Source of the DNA: Bacteroidales bacterium
GTDB lineage: Bacteria > Bacteroidota > Bacteroidia > Bacteroidales > F082
Direction: 5' to 3'
Length of the DNA: 64,000 nucleotides
Assembly (NCBI GenBank): GCA_016282015.1
Contig: JAEEJS010000007.1
Coordinates: 19,348-83,347 of the forward strand
This document shows positions 42,606 to 50,384 of the stretch, piece after piece. Every line of letters begins with the position of its first letter. Position 1 is the stretch's first letter. The position numbers were made by a program, and so were the translations under genes. Under the pieces are notes generated by a model. That model made no database searches. It was not told the DNA's origin and saw only the letters and a program-made list of their open reading frames with translations.

Positions 42606-44978
42606 ATGAAAAAACGACTGTTTGTCTTAATGCTGCTGTTGACCGTTGGGTTGGCTGTCAGGGCTCAGGTTGATACTGAGTTCTGGTTTGCCGCACCCGA
42701 TTTGGAAGCTCAGCATGCGCAGCAACCCATTAGGTTTTGTATCTCGTCTTTCGAGACTGCGGCCACCGTGGTGTTTGAGCAGCCTGCCAATCCGAATTAT
42801 ACTACACAGACATTCCATCTCGGCGCCAACGATTTCTATGTTTATGACGTTTCAAATATAATCGGAATGGTCGAAACCCAGCCGTATAATACGGTGCTTA
42901 ACACTGGTTTCCATATTACCTCGACCACACCGGTGGAGGTGTATTATGAGTCAAACAATAATAACAGCGAGATTTATTCGCTAAAGGGTGCCAATGCTTT
43001 GGGAACATCTTTTTTAGTTCCCATGCAGTTTACATACAATAACAATTTCGCTTCTACATGCAGTCGCATTGAGGTGGTCGCTACGCAAGACGCTACGACG
43101 GTTACATTTGTTCCGTCCCAGGACATAAAAGGTGGAGGTCTGGCCGGGGTGCCAGTTACTGTGATGCTGAATCGCGGACAGTCTTATGCCATAGAGTCTA
43201 GCAGTCCTAATGCTGACAAGCATTTGCGCAACACATGGATAACTTCCGACAAACCCATAGCTGTCAATACTTCGGACGATTCAGTCTATCATGGCGGCAA
43301 TTATGATTTGGTTGGTGACCAGATAGTGCCGGTTGACCTGATTGGTTACGAATACCTGGCCCTGTGGAATAACACTCCAAGGGAATATCTTTACATTTTC
43401 CCAATTGAGGACAATACGGAGATTTATTTTAACGGATCGCAGAATTCCATAAGGAAAGTGAATGCTGGAGATGAATGCGTGTATCCGTTGGACACACCGG
43501 CGGTATACGTACATGCGGACAAACCGATTGCAGTTTTTCAGTTGGCTTGCGCCAATAACAATTCTTCAGAATTCGGAGGGACAATGTTGCCGCATATCAG
43601 TTGTACCGGTTCGCGTAAGACAGTTTACAAGAGAAATTCCAATTCCGACATAGTTATAACTCTGGTGGTTCGAACTGACTGTACGGGCGATTTCGTGCTA
43701 AACGGAAATGCTAACTGCCTGACAGCGTCAGATTTCCGAGAGATGACTTCAAACAATTATTATTCCTATTGCAGGAAAAACGTCAGCCAGTATGTGCCTG
43801 CGAACGGCCTGATGACCATAGAAAACACCAATGTTAACGGTTATTACCAGCTGGGTGTGTTCTCAAGTTCTTCGGGAACCTGCTCTTATGGCTATTTCTC
43901 TGATTATCAGCAGTATGCCACGGCTACATTTGATATGGATGACACATATTGTACTGGCGACGACATAGTCTTTAACTTCACTGTCGAGAATCTGGATGAG
44001 GTGACTTTAGTGTTGCCTGACGGCTCAACCATGAACCAACCGCCATTTGTGCTGAACAGCGTTCAGACCAACCAAGCCGGCACTTATTATCTGCAAGGTG
44101 AGGTTTGCAATGGCGTTCAGATTCTTGACGAGATAGACATTAAAATAAACGGACCTACAACCGAGACGGTGAATCTTTCAGGCTGCGAAGAGGCAAGTTG
44201 GCACGGTTTTGTCTTCGATCATGACATGGATACCACTGTGATTATCCACAATCCTAACGACTGTGACAGTATATTTAATGTGCATGTGGAACTGGCGGGA
44301 TCCTATCAGGCTAATATAGATTTGATAGGTTGCGGTCAGCAGGAATGGTATGGATTTGTTTTCGACCATACAGTCGACACTATTGTTGTCGTTGAAAATC
44401 CTAACGATTGCGACAGTGTTTATGATGTGCATGTCGAAATCACAAAAACAAGCATGGAAATACAGGGTATGACCATAATTGCGGTGACTTCGGATTTGTG
44501 GCCGGGAGTTTATAACTACTGCGTCTCCAATCAAGATTTATTCGAGGCTTGTGATATCAGCTGGACCTGCTCCAATCCTGATTGGCAGATAACTCCGTTC
44601 GCCGACGATCCCAGGTGGGTGCGCTTGATAGCCAGCACTTTGGGTGATGCAACCTTGAGAGCCGAAGCTACATGTCCGACCGGTTGCAACGCTACAGCTA
44701 CAATAACTTTGAATGCCAGTTGTATTGGTATAGATGAGCTGGATGACAATGACATAACGGTTTATCCGAATCCGGCAAATGGCGATGTTGTCATAAAAGG
44801 GGAATTAATAAAGCAAGTGACATTTTACAATTGCTATGGACAAAAGTGTCTGGATATAGAATCTGATATGGCTGATGAGATAGAAATTCATACCGACAAT
44901 CTCATCGACGGATTCTATTTTGTCGACATTTTAACCGCAAAAGGAAGAACCGTCAAACGGCTGGTTGTAACCAAATAA
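42606..44978 (+). CDS. Large secreted protein: IgGFc-binding-like N-terminus, repeats, T9SS type A sorting domain
   Basis: A 790-aa secreted protein with a signal peptide (about 1-20, ending VRAQ). The region about 22-430 resembles the IgGFc_binding family: DTEFWFAAPD at the start, FHITSTTPVEVYYESN, FLVPMQFTYNN, and TSDKPIAVNTSDD. About 440-520 is an Ig-like region with DDTYCTGDDIVFNF. Two CDSI/CDSV-type repeats follow (GFVFDHDMDTTVII and GFVFDHTVDTIVVV, about 525-615). The C-terminal 165 residues (WPGVYNYC, CSNPDW, TVYPNPANGDVVI, KRLVVTK) form a T9SS type A end and match the protein at 39101. The name IgGFc-binding is inherited from the family; no ligand is implied. Confidence 0.82.
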   Translation: MKKRLFVLMLLLTVGLAVRAQVDTEFWFAAPDLEAQHAQQPIRFCISSFETAATVVFEQPANPNYTTQTFHLGANDFYVYDVSNIIGMVETQPYNTVLNTGFHITSTTPVEVYYESNNNNSEIYSLKGANALGTSFLVPMQFTYNNNFASTCSRIEVVATQDATTVTFVPSQDIKGGGLAGVPVTVMLNRGQSYAIESSSPNADKHLRNTWITSDKPIAVNTSDDSVYHGGNYDLVGDQIVPVDLIGYEYLALWNNTPREYLYIFPIEDNTEIYFNGSQNSIRKVNAGDECVYPLDTPAVYVHADKPIAVFQLACANNNSSEFGGTMLPHISCTGSRKTVYKRNSNSDIVITLVVRTDCTGDFVLNGNANCLTASDFREMTSNNYYSYCRKNVSQYVPANGLMTIENTNVNGYYQLGVFSSSSGTCSYGYFSDYQQYATATFDMDDTYCTGDDIVFNFTVENLDEVTLVLPDGSTMNQPPFVLNSVQTNQAGTYYLQGEVCNGVQILDEIDIKINGPTTETVNLSGCEEASWHGFVFDHDMDTTVIIHNPNDCDSIFNVHVELAGSYQANIDLIGCGQQEWYGFVFDHTVDTIVVVENPNDCDSVYDVHVEITKTSMEIQGMTIIAVTSDLWPGVYNYCVSNQDLFEACDISWTCSNPDWQITPFADDPRWVRLIASTLGDATLRAEATCPTGCNATATITLNASCIGIDELDDNDITVYPNPANGDVVIKGELIKQVTFYNCYGQKCLDIESDMADEIEIHTDNLIDGFYFVDILTAKGRTVKRLVVTK

Positions 44979-45031
44979 AACGGTTTGCGGGAATTTTTTC
45001 TCAAATTTTCTTGCACAATACAAAAATTTCG

Positions 45032-45039
45032 TATCTTTG
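45032..45039 (+). promoter_or_regulatory. Promoter of the SRP RNA gene (-7 element, with TTG at 45011)
   Basis: TATCTTTG followed by C, with TTG at 45011-45013 at about the distance expected for a Bacteroidota -33 box. The predicted start falls on the first bases of the RNA stem. Confidence 0.65.
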
Positions 45040-45042
45040 CAG

Positions 45043-45145
45043 CGGGTAAGTCTTATACGACCAGCTCCTGTCGAACTCCCCCAGGGCCGGAAGGCAGCAA
45101 GGGTAGATGGTTGAGCGGTGCGATATAAGTAGCTTACCTTTTTTT
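45043..45145 (+). ncRNA. ffs: Signal recognition particle 4.5S RNA (small bacterial type)
   Basis: The conserved Ffh-binding domain is plain: the GGAAGGCAGCAAGGG block around 45089-45103, with the opposite strand GTCGAACTCCCCCAGGGCC. The ends pair (GGGTAAG near 45044 with CTTACC near 45133), giving one long hairpin of about 95 nt. A T-run at 45139-45145 ends it. The RNA works with Ffh in targeting membrane and secreted proteins. Confidence 0.95.
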
Positions 45146-45150
45146 GTGAA

Positions 45151-45618
45151 ATGATGATAAACCCAACATATACGGGCAAACAATACTGGCTCACAACAAT
45201 CATATCCGGATTGCTGTTGAGCCTTTTGTTGTCGGTCACCTATGTGCTTTTTTATCAGCGCCTTTATGTTGAGCATTCATTCATGTTTTCCATAATCTAC
45301 CTCATACCGCTGGTTTGGCTGACAGTTACCTTGGCTTTTTTCAAGATGAAATTTGTGTGGGATGAATTCAGCTACCGTCAGGCTTTTGTCATGAGTTTAG
45401 TGACCGGGCTAATAAGCGCGGCTATTTTCAGTGTGGCGGTTTATTTCATATACGATTACATGGAGGTGGGAAGCAGGATAAAATTGTATGAGAACGGCAA
45501 CAAAATGCGCCAGCTGTTTTCGCCTAAGGCCGCTGCCTTGTCAATGCTGTTAATAAATGTCATTTTATCAATAGTTTATTCACTGATAATTGCTATCTTT
45601 GCACGTAAAAAATATTGA
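45151..45618 (+). CDS. DUF4199-family membrane protein
   Basis: A 155-aa integral membrane protein with four hydrophobic segments (about 12-34, 43-63, 77-98, 126-150; for example LLLSVTYVLFYQRLY and IIYLIPLVWLTVTLAFF). It fits DUF4199, whose genes usually precede a family 2 glycosyltransferase in Bacteroidales, as here: the stop overlaps the codons just before the glycosyltransferase ATG. The start lies 6 bp after the T-run of the SRP RNA, so it probably relies on read-through or on a promoter inside that RNA gene. Function unknown, probably linked to surface glycan or isoprenoid-linked sugar handling. Confidence 0.75.
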   Translation: MMINPTYTGKQYWLTTIISGLLLSLLLSVTYVLFYQRLYVEHSFMFSIIYLIPLVWLTVTLAFFKMKFVWDEFSYRQAFVMSLVTGLISAAIFSVAVYFIYDYMEVGSRIKLYENGNKMRQLFSPKAAALSMLLINVILSIVYSLIIAIFARKKY

Positions 45619-45620
45619 AA

Positions 45621-46556
45621 ATGGATATCTCTGTCGTTATACCTTTGCTGAATGAGGAAGAGTCACTGCCTGAACTGGAGGCATGGATCCGCCGTGTGAT
45701 GGATGAAAACAAGTATTCATACGAAATAGTGTTTGTCGACGACGGCAGCACTGACGGCTCATGGAACTGCATACAGAAACTCAGGGAACAGAACCCCAAC
45801 ATTCACGGTATACGTTTCCGCCGCAACTACGGCAAGTCGGCCGCCCTCAATGAAGGTTTCAAGATTGTGAAAGGCGATGTAGTCATCACCATGGACGCCG
45901 ACCTTCAGGACAGTCCCGACGAGATACCGGAACTTTTCAATATGATAGAAAAAGAAGGCTACGACTTGGTGAGCGGCTGGAAGAAAAAACGCTACGACTC
46001 AAAAATGACCAAGAACCTGCCTTCAAAGTTCTACAATTGGTCGACACGCCGCATGACAGGCATCAAGCTCCACGATTTCAACTGCGGACTTAAGGCTTAC
46101 CGTCAGGAAGTGGTTAAGAGCATTGAGATATACGGAGAGATGCACCGTTACATCCCGGTTATTGCAAAGGCTGCCGGATTCACACACATAGGGGAGAAGG
46201 TGGTACATCATCAGAAACGCAAATATGGAGAATCAAAATTCGGTATGAGCCGTTTCTTGCGTGGCTACCTCGATTTGCTTACCATATCGTTTATCTCTAA
46301 ATTCGGCAAACGCCCTATGCACCTTTTCGGTGGACTTGGCTCACTGATGTTCCTGGCCGGTTTCATAATCGGAATAGTGCTGGTGGTTAAGAAATTCGCA
46401 TACCATGCTTACGGTATGGCTAACCGCCCGCTGTTCTACTTGGCACTGCTGTGCATAGTGCTTGGTGTACAACTGTTCCTTACAGGCTTCCTCGCGGAAC
46501 TGGTACAGTCGTCATCTTCCAAAAAGAAAATCTACGGAATAGCAGAAAGAGTTTGA
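45621..46556 (+). CDS. Family 2 glycosyltransferase, DPM1/GtrB-like
   Basis: A 311-aa membrane-associated glycosyltransferase, probably moving a sugar from a nucleotide donor to a polyprenyl phosphate. The GT-A fold motifs are VVIPLLNEEESLPEL at the start, FVDDGSTDGSW near 40, and TMDADLQDSPDEIP near 94 (the DxD-type metal site). HHQKRKYGESKFG near 195 is the typical block before the two C-terminal membrane segments (about 237-258 and 273-296). ATG 45621 is chosen; the in-frame TTG two codons earlier overlaps the upstream stop. A terminator hairpin begins inside its last codons. Confidence 0.88.
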   Translation: MDISVVIPLLNEEESLPELEAWIRRVMDENKYSYEIVFVDDGSTDGSWNCIQKLREQNPNIHGIRFRRNYGKSAALNEGFKIVKGDVVITMDADLQDSPDEIPELFNMIEKEGYDLVSGWKKKRYDSKMTKNLPSKFYNWSTRRMTGIKLHDFNCGLKAYRQEVVKSIEIYGEMHRYIPVIAKAAGFTHIGEKVVHHQKRKYGESKFGMSRFLRGYLDLLTISFISKFGKRPMHLFGGLGSLMFLAGFIIGIVLVVKKFAYHAYGMANRPLFYLALLCIVLGVQLFLTGFLAELVQSSSSKKKIYGIAERV

Positions 46557-46583
46557 AGCTAACTTCAAACTCTTATTTTTTTT
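46548..46583 (+). terminator. Intrinsic terminator overlapping the glycosyltransferase stop codon
   Basis: An 11-bp perfect stem (AGAGTTTGAAG and CTTCAAACTCT, loop CTAA) followed by TATTTTTTTT. The TGA stop of the glycosyltransferase is inside the left arm. Confidence 0.92.
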
Positions 46584-46584
46584 A

Positions 46585-46995
46585 CTAATATCTGTCGTAA
46601 GGATCGTCGTACGGCTCGTCGAAGCCTTCATCCTCATAGTATTCTTCTTCATCCTCACCGAAGATGTCTTCCTCTTCGTCGGCAAACATGTTTTCGCCTT
46701 CTTCCCAGTCGAAATCTTCCTCAAGCTTGCTCTCGTCGAACTCGTCTATGTCGTTCATGTCGCTCATGAACTGTTCAAGCTCTTCATCCGACATCTCATC
46801 GAGGTTGGCGGTCAGAAGCTTGTTGTCGCGCGATGAAGCGCGCAATTCTTTCAAGACATCAGGGGCGATGTAAAACTCATCAATGTTTTCCTGACAATAT
46901 TTTATATATTTGGGGTCTTTCTCAAAAACCTCAGCCAGGGTTTCACCTTCATATTTTCCAAAAGTGAATATAGAGTCGATGTCGTAGAACTGCAT
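46585..46995 (-). CDS. Small protein with ExoX-C-terminal-like motif and long acidic tail
   Basis: A 136-aa protein. The first 35 residues (FTFGKYEGETLAEVFEKDP, then KYIKYC) match the short domain found at the C-terminus of exodeoxyribonuclease X and in many small Bacteroidota proteins. From about residue 70 to the end it is extremely acidic, rich in Glu, Asp and Tyr, with almost no basic residues (EEDIFGEDEEEYYEDEGF). Such tails mimic nucleic acid or bind basic proteins. The function is unknown. It has its own promoter element at 47021-47028 and converges with the glycosyltransferase. Confidence 0.75.
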   Translation of the reverse strand: MQFYDIDSIFTFGKYEGETLAEVFEKDPKYIKYCQENIDEFYIAPDVLKELRASSRDNKLLTANLDEMSDEELEQFMSDMNDIDEFDESKLEEDFDWEEGENMFADEEEDIFGEDEEEYYEDEGFDEPYDDPYDRY

Positions 46996-47020
46996 AACTT
47001 TAAATCTTTAAATACTATTG

Positions 47021-47028
47021 CAAATATA
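47021..47028 (-). promoter_or_regulatory. Bacteroidota -7 promoter element for the acidic-tail gene
   Basis: TATATTTG on the minus strand, 26 bases before the ATG. Confidence 0.5.
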
Positions 47029-47050
47029 ATAACTTTTTCAGCAATGTCAA

Positions 47051-47419
47051 CTAATTTTTGAAACAAAAATACACTGCCAGCACCATGAAGAAGAAGCCGA
47101 GCAGATGATTCCAGCTGAACTCACTCATTTTGAACACTTTGATGGTGATAATCATAAAGACTATCAGACTTACAACCTCCTGTATGACTTTCAGCTGTAC
47201 AATGTTGAATGGGCCACCGTTCACGTCCGAGCCTATGCGGTTGGCTGGCACCATGATTGAATACTCAAAAAAGGCTACGCCCCAGCTGGCCAGAATTATG
47301 AGAATCAAAGGCCAATCTTTGATGACACCCATTTCTGTGAGCTTCAGGTTGCCGTACCAGGCGAAGGTCATGAAGATGTTGGAAGCGACCAACAGCAAAA
47401 TTGTGTACAGTGTTTTCAT
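47051..47419 (-). CDS. DUF486 / DMT-like small membrane protein
   Basis: A 122-aa membrane protein with four segments (about 3-20, 36-55, 73-95, 101-121). ASWGVAFFEYSIMVPANRIG and FNIVQLKVIQEVVSL are the DUF486 signatures. The family belongs to the small drug/metabolite transporter-like fold, but no substrate is known. The start is ATG 47419 (MKTLYTILLL); the longer frame that reaches 47611 passes through an intergenic repeat and the promoter element at 47438-47445, so it is rejected. Confidence 0.85.
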   Translation of the reverse strand: MKTLYTILLLVASNIFMTFAWYGNLKLTEMGVIKDWPLILIILASWGVAFFEYSIMVPANRIGSDVNGGPFNIVQLKVIQEVVSLIVFMIITIKVFKMSEFSWNHLLGFFFMVLAVYFCFKN

Positions 47420-47437
47420 TGCTTGAAATTTTGGCTG

Positions 47438-47445
47438 CAAAAATA
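47438..47445 (-). promoter_or_regulatory. Bacteroidota -7 promoter element for the DUF486 gene
   Basis: TATTTTTG followed by C on the minus strand, 19 bases before the ATG. Confidence 0.55.
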
Positions 47446-47465
47446 CGAAAAAGTCTTTACCATTA

Positions 47466-47690
47466 TTCAGAATTTTTGACACTCCTTTCGAAATGCTCAC
47501 AGTACTATGTTGTAAATTACAGACAGTAATAAATGCGATAAGATTTTTGGTATCATTCTCGAAATGCTCACAGTACCCTGTGGTAGGTCGCATTTCTGCG
47601 AATGACACCAAAAATCAACCAAGAACGTTATCGAATATTAACAGTACCCTGTGGTAGGTCGCATTTCTGTGAAAATCTCAATGGAAGTAT
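47466..47690 (-). repeat. Composite hairpin repeat, inverted copy of the 32.3-kb element
   Basis: Fills most of the 320-bp gene-free gap between the DUF486 gene and gmhA. On the minus strand it holds two full-type units joined by the same spacer as at 32281-32415 (shared words AACGTTCTTGGTTGATTTTT and GGTGTCATTCGCAGAAATGC). The complete unit is at 47561-47596 with hairpin core 47569-47582. A third, degenerate unit lies at 47488-47515. Nothing else coding is seen here. Confidence 0.87.
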
Positions 47691-47714
47691 TTTATATAGT
47701 ATGAAAAAAATCAT

Positions 47715-47722
47715 TATTTTTG
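47715..47722 (+). promoter_or_regulatory. Bacteroidota -7 promoter element for gmhA
   Basis: TATTTTTG followed by C, 16 bases before the gmhA ATG. Confidence 0.55.
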
Positions 47723-47738
47723 CAAAAAATATCCGGAT

Positions 47739-48314
47739 ATGGTATCAATCGAAAATATAATTCAAACTTCAATTGACGTCAAGCAGTTGATCCTAAATGA
47801 TAAAGTGCTGGTGGGTCGTATTAATGACGCTGCTATGTCGTGCGTTGAGTCGTTGAAGAACGGCGGTAAGATTCATTTTTGCGGCAATGGTGGAAGCGCC
47901 GCCGACGCCCAGCATTTGGCAGCCGAACTCAGTGGACGTTTCTACTACGACCGTCCGCCGCTCAATGCGGAAGCTTTGCACGTCAACACCAGCTATCTTA
48001 CGGCGGTGGCCAACGACTACAGCTACGACCTGATTTATGCCCGTATGCTGCAGGCGTCGGCGCGTAAAGGCGATGTGTTGATTGGTATCAGCACCTCAGG
48101 CAACTCTGTCAACATTCTGAAAGCCATTGAGGTTGCCAAGAACATGGGCGTTATGACTATAGCTATGACAGGGGAGAAGGGCGGACAGATGGCTAACCAA
48201 TGTGACATTCTGCTCAATGTGCCAAGCCAGTGCACCCCACGCATTCAAGAGTCGCATATCATGATAGGCCATATCATCTGCGAAATTATTGAGGCTGAGA
48301 TATTCCCAAGATAA
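47739..48314 (+). CDS. gmhA: Phosphoheptose isomerase GmhA
   Basis: A 191-aa SIS-domain enzyme converting sedoheptulose 7-phosphate to D-glycero-D-manno-heptose 7-phosphate, the first step towards ADP- or GDP-heptose. Landmarks: FCGNGGSAADAQHLAAELSG at about 47-66 (substrate and zinc site), SGNSVNILKAI near 122, and ESHIMIGHIICEIIE near 172 with the metal-binding His. Three bp separate it from gmhB, the enzyme two steps on. Sedoheptulose 7-phosphate comes from transketolase, also encoded in this window. Confidence 0.93.
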   Translation: MVSIENIIQTSIDVKQLILNDKVLVGRINDAAMSCVESLKNGGKIHFCGNGGSAADAQHLAAELSGRFYYDRPPLNAEALHVNTSYLTAVANDYSYDLIYARMLQASARKGDVLIGISTSGNSVNILKAIEVAKNMGVMTIAMTGEKGGQMANQCDILLNVPSQCTPRIQESHIMIGHIICEIIEAEIFPR

Positions 48315-48317
48315 ACG

Positions 48318-48857
48318 ATGGATTGGCGAGGCAAAATCGACAAGACCTGGACTCTGTTCCTCGACCGAGACGGCGTTATCAACGTTCGTCTGATTGACGA
48401 TTATGTCAAGCATACCGGTGAGTTTGAATTTTTGCCAGGCGTTCTGGAGGCCTTGAAGATTTTCAGCGAAAAATTTGCCAGGGTGATAATAATCACCAAC
48501 CAACAAGGTGTGGGTAAAGGCTTGATGACCATGAAGGATGTGGACGAGGTCCATGCTTTTATGAACAAGGAAATTGAAAGCCGAAAGGGTAGGATAGACG
48601 CCATTTATGTGTGCCCCCAACTGAAGTCTGACCCAGACAACTTCCGTAAGCCCAGCCCTAAGATGGCTTACATGGCCCAGCACGATTTTCCAGAAATAGA
48701 CCTCGAGAAATCCATAATGATAGGCGATTCCAATTCGGATATTGAGTTTGGACGCAACGCCGGAATGTACACTATATTAATAGGTGATGAGCCGGTCAAG
48801 ACAGGACCTCACGATCATTTCGGCTCGCTTCTTGAGTTTGCGAAGATTTTAAAATGA
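48318..48857 (+). CDS. gmhB: D,D-heptose 1,7-bisphosphate phosphatase GmhB
   Basis: A 179-aa HAD-superfamily phosphatase. The nucleophile motif is LFLDRDGVIN near residue 12 (the DxD pair), motif II is IITNQQGVG near 56, and motif III/IV is SIMIGDSNSDIEFGRNAGM near 134. The YVCPQL block with its neighbouring residues lacks the full four-Cys zinc loop of Escherichia coli GmhB: only one Cys is evident there, so the loop is a shortened form. The pairing with gmhA supports the heptose assignment over histidinol-phosphatase. Confidence 0.85.
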   Translation: MDWRGKIDKTWTLFLDRDGVINVRLIDDYVKHTGEFEFLPGVLEALKIFSEKFARVIIITNQQGVGKGLMTMKDVDEVHAFMNKEIESRKGRIDAIYVCPQLKSDPDNFRKPSPKMAYMAQHDFPEIDLEKSIMIGDSNSDIEFGRNAGMYTILIGDEPVKTGPHDHFGSLLEFAKILK

Positions 48858-48870
48858 TATACAGTTTTAT

Positions 48871-50367
48871 ATGTCCACGTTAATATTAACGGTTTTTGTC
48901 ATATATACCTTGCTGATTCTCCTGATAGCGCATTTCACTTCAAGGAAATCCAACAACGACACTTTTTTCACCGGCAACCGCAAATCACCTTGGTTCGTGG
49001 TGGCTTACGGCATGATAGGGGCATCTCTGTCGGGAGTGACTTTCATGTCGGTGCCCGGCAACGTTTACACCGGACAGTTTACATATTTCGGCATAGTGTT
49101 GGGATACATCATAGGTTACGCTGTGATTGCCTTGGTTTTGCTACCTCTGTACTATAAACTCAACCTGACGTCTATCTATTCGTATCTTGAGATGCGCTTT
49201 GGACGACGCTCTGAAAAGACGGGAGCGGCATTCTTCCTACTGTCGCGTCTGCTGGGCTCAGCATTGCGTATGTATTTGGTTGTCTTTGTGTTATATGAGT
49301 TTGTATTCAAAGCTTGGGGAATACCTTTCTGGGTTCCGGCAGTGATATTCATAGCTTTGATTTTGGTATACACATTTAAGGGAGGCATAAAGACTGTGGT
49401 CTGGACTGACACATTGCAGACAACCTTCCTGCTTTTGGCTGCCATCATCACTGTAGTCTGCATACTTAAGGAACTCAACATATCAATTCCAGAGTTGCTG
49501 AAAGCATCTTCCGAACAAGGGTATACAAAACTGTTTGAAATTGATCCCAATCACAACCGTTTCTGGCTTAAACAAATCATAAGCGGAGCCTTCATTACCA
49601 TAGTCATGACAGGTCTTGATCAGGATATGATGCAGAAAAACATGACCTGCAAAAGCCTGCGCGACGCCCAGAAAAACGTGATGACATCGAGCATCTTGTT
49701 CATTGTCGTGAACATCATATTCCTGTGTTTGGGCGCATCTTTGATTTATTATGCACAGCAGACCGGTTTCCAATTGCACGTGAACGAAAGTGGAGTAGTG
49801 GTCAACGACAAAATATTCCCGGCCATAGCCTTCTCATTCAGCAAGTTTACAAGCATAGTGTTTGTGATAGGTCTTGTTGCGGCAGGCTATTCCTCGGCCG
49901 ACGGAACCCTCACGGCCTTGACGACTACCTTCTGCTTCAATTTCCTGAATTTTGGCAGCAGAACCGATTTGTCTGAGGAGCAGAAGTTGAAGACAAGAAA
50001 ACAGATTCACATATGTTTCGCTATACTTTACCTTTTGGTAATCATAGCGTTCAGGCCATTCCACAACCAATCGCTCATCGACAAGGTTTTTGAAATAGCC
50101 GGTTACACTTATGGCCCTCTGCTCGGACTTTACACCTTCGGGCTTTTCGTGAAGAGCCGTAAACCCAACGACCGTTATGTACCATACATAGCTGTGGCTT
50201 CGCCCATACTTAGTTATATATTGAATCTTTATTCAAAAACACTGTTCAACGGCTATCAATTTGGCTTTGAGATACTGATAGTCAACGGATTGATTACATT
50301 TATCGCCTTGCTGGCCGTGTCAAGCAAGGTTACGTCAGACAATAAAACCGAGAAAATTTCGTTGTAA
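48871..50367 (+). CDS. Sodium:solute symporter family protein
   Basis: A 498-aa membrane protein of the SSS family with about 13 segments. Landmarks: FFTGNRKSPWFVVAYGMIGA near 32-51, SGVTFMSVPG near 54, LTSIYSYLEMRFG near 94, GGIKTVVWTDTLQTTFLL near 170, and the conserved region GLVAAGYSSADGTLTALTTT near 335. It imports an organic solute with sodium; similar Bacteroidota genes are annotated for sugars, sialic acid or amino acids, and the substrate here is open. It follows gmhB by 13 bp in the same direction and ends 17 bp before the DUF4831 gene. Confidence 0.88.
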   Translation: MSTLILTVFVIYTLLILLIAHFTSRKSNNDTFFTGNRKSPWFVVAYGMIGASLSGVTFMSVPGNVYTGQFTYFGIVLGYIIGYAVIALVLLPLYYKLNLTSIYSYLEMRFGRRSEKTGAAFFLLSRLLGSALRMYLVVFVLYEFVFKAWGIPFWVPAVIFIALILVYTFKGGIKTVVWTDTLQTTFLLLAAIITVVCILKELNISIPELLKASSEQGYTKLFEIDPNHNRFWLKQIISGAFITIVMTGLDQDMMQKNMTCKSLRDAQKNVMTSSILFIVVNIIFLCLGASLIYYAQQTGFQLHVNESGVVVNDKIFPAIAFSFSKFTSIVFVIGLVAAGYSSADGTLTALTTTFCFNFLNFGSRTDLSEEQKLKTRKQIHICFAILYLLVIIAFRPFHNQSLIDKVFEIAGYTYGPLLGLYTFGLFVKSRKPNDRYVPYIAVASPILSYILNLYSKTLFNGYQFGFEILIVNGLITFIALLAVSSKVTSDNKTEKISL

Positions 50368-50384
50368 ATTAAAATATAATTAAT

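Noticed and set aside
47420..47611. N-terminal extension of the DUF486 frame
   Set aside because: It runs through the repeat element and the promoter; the same peptide start appears at 32341 only because the DNA repeat is shared.
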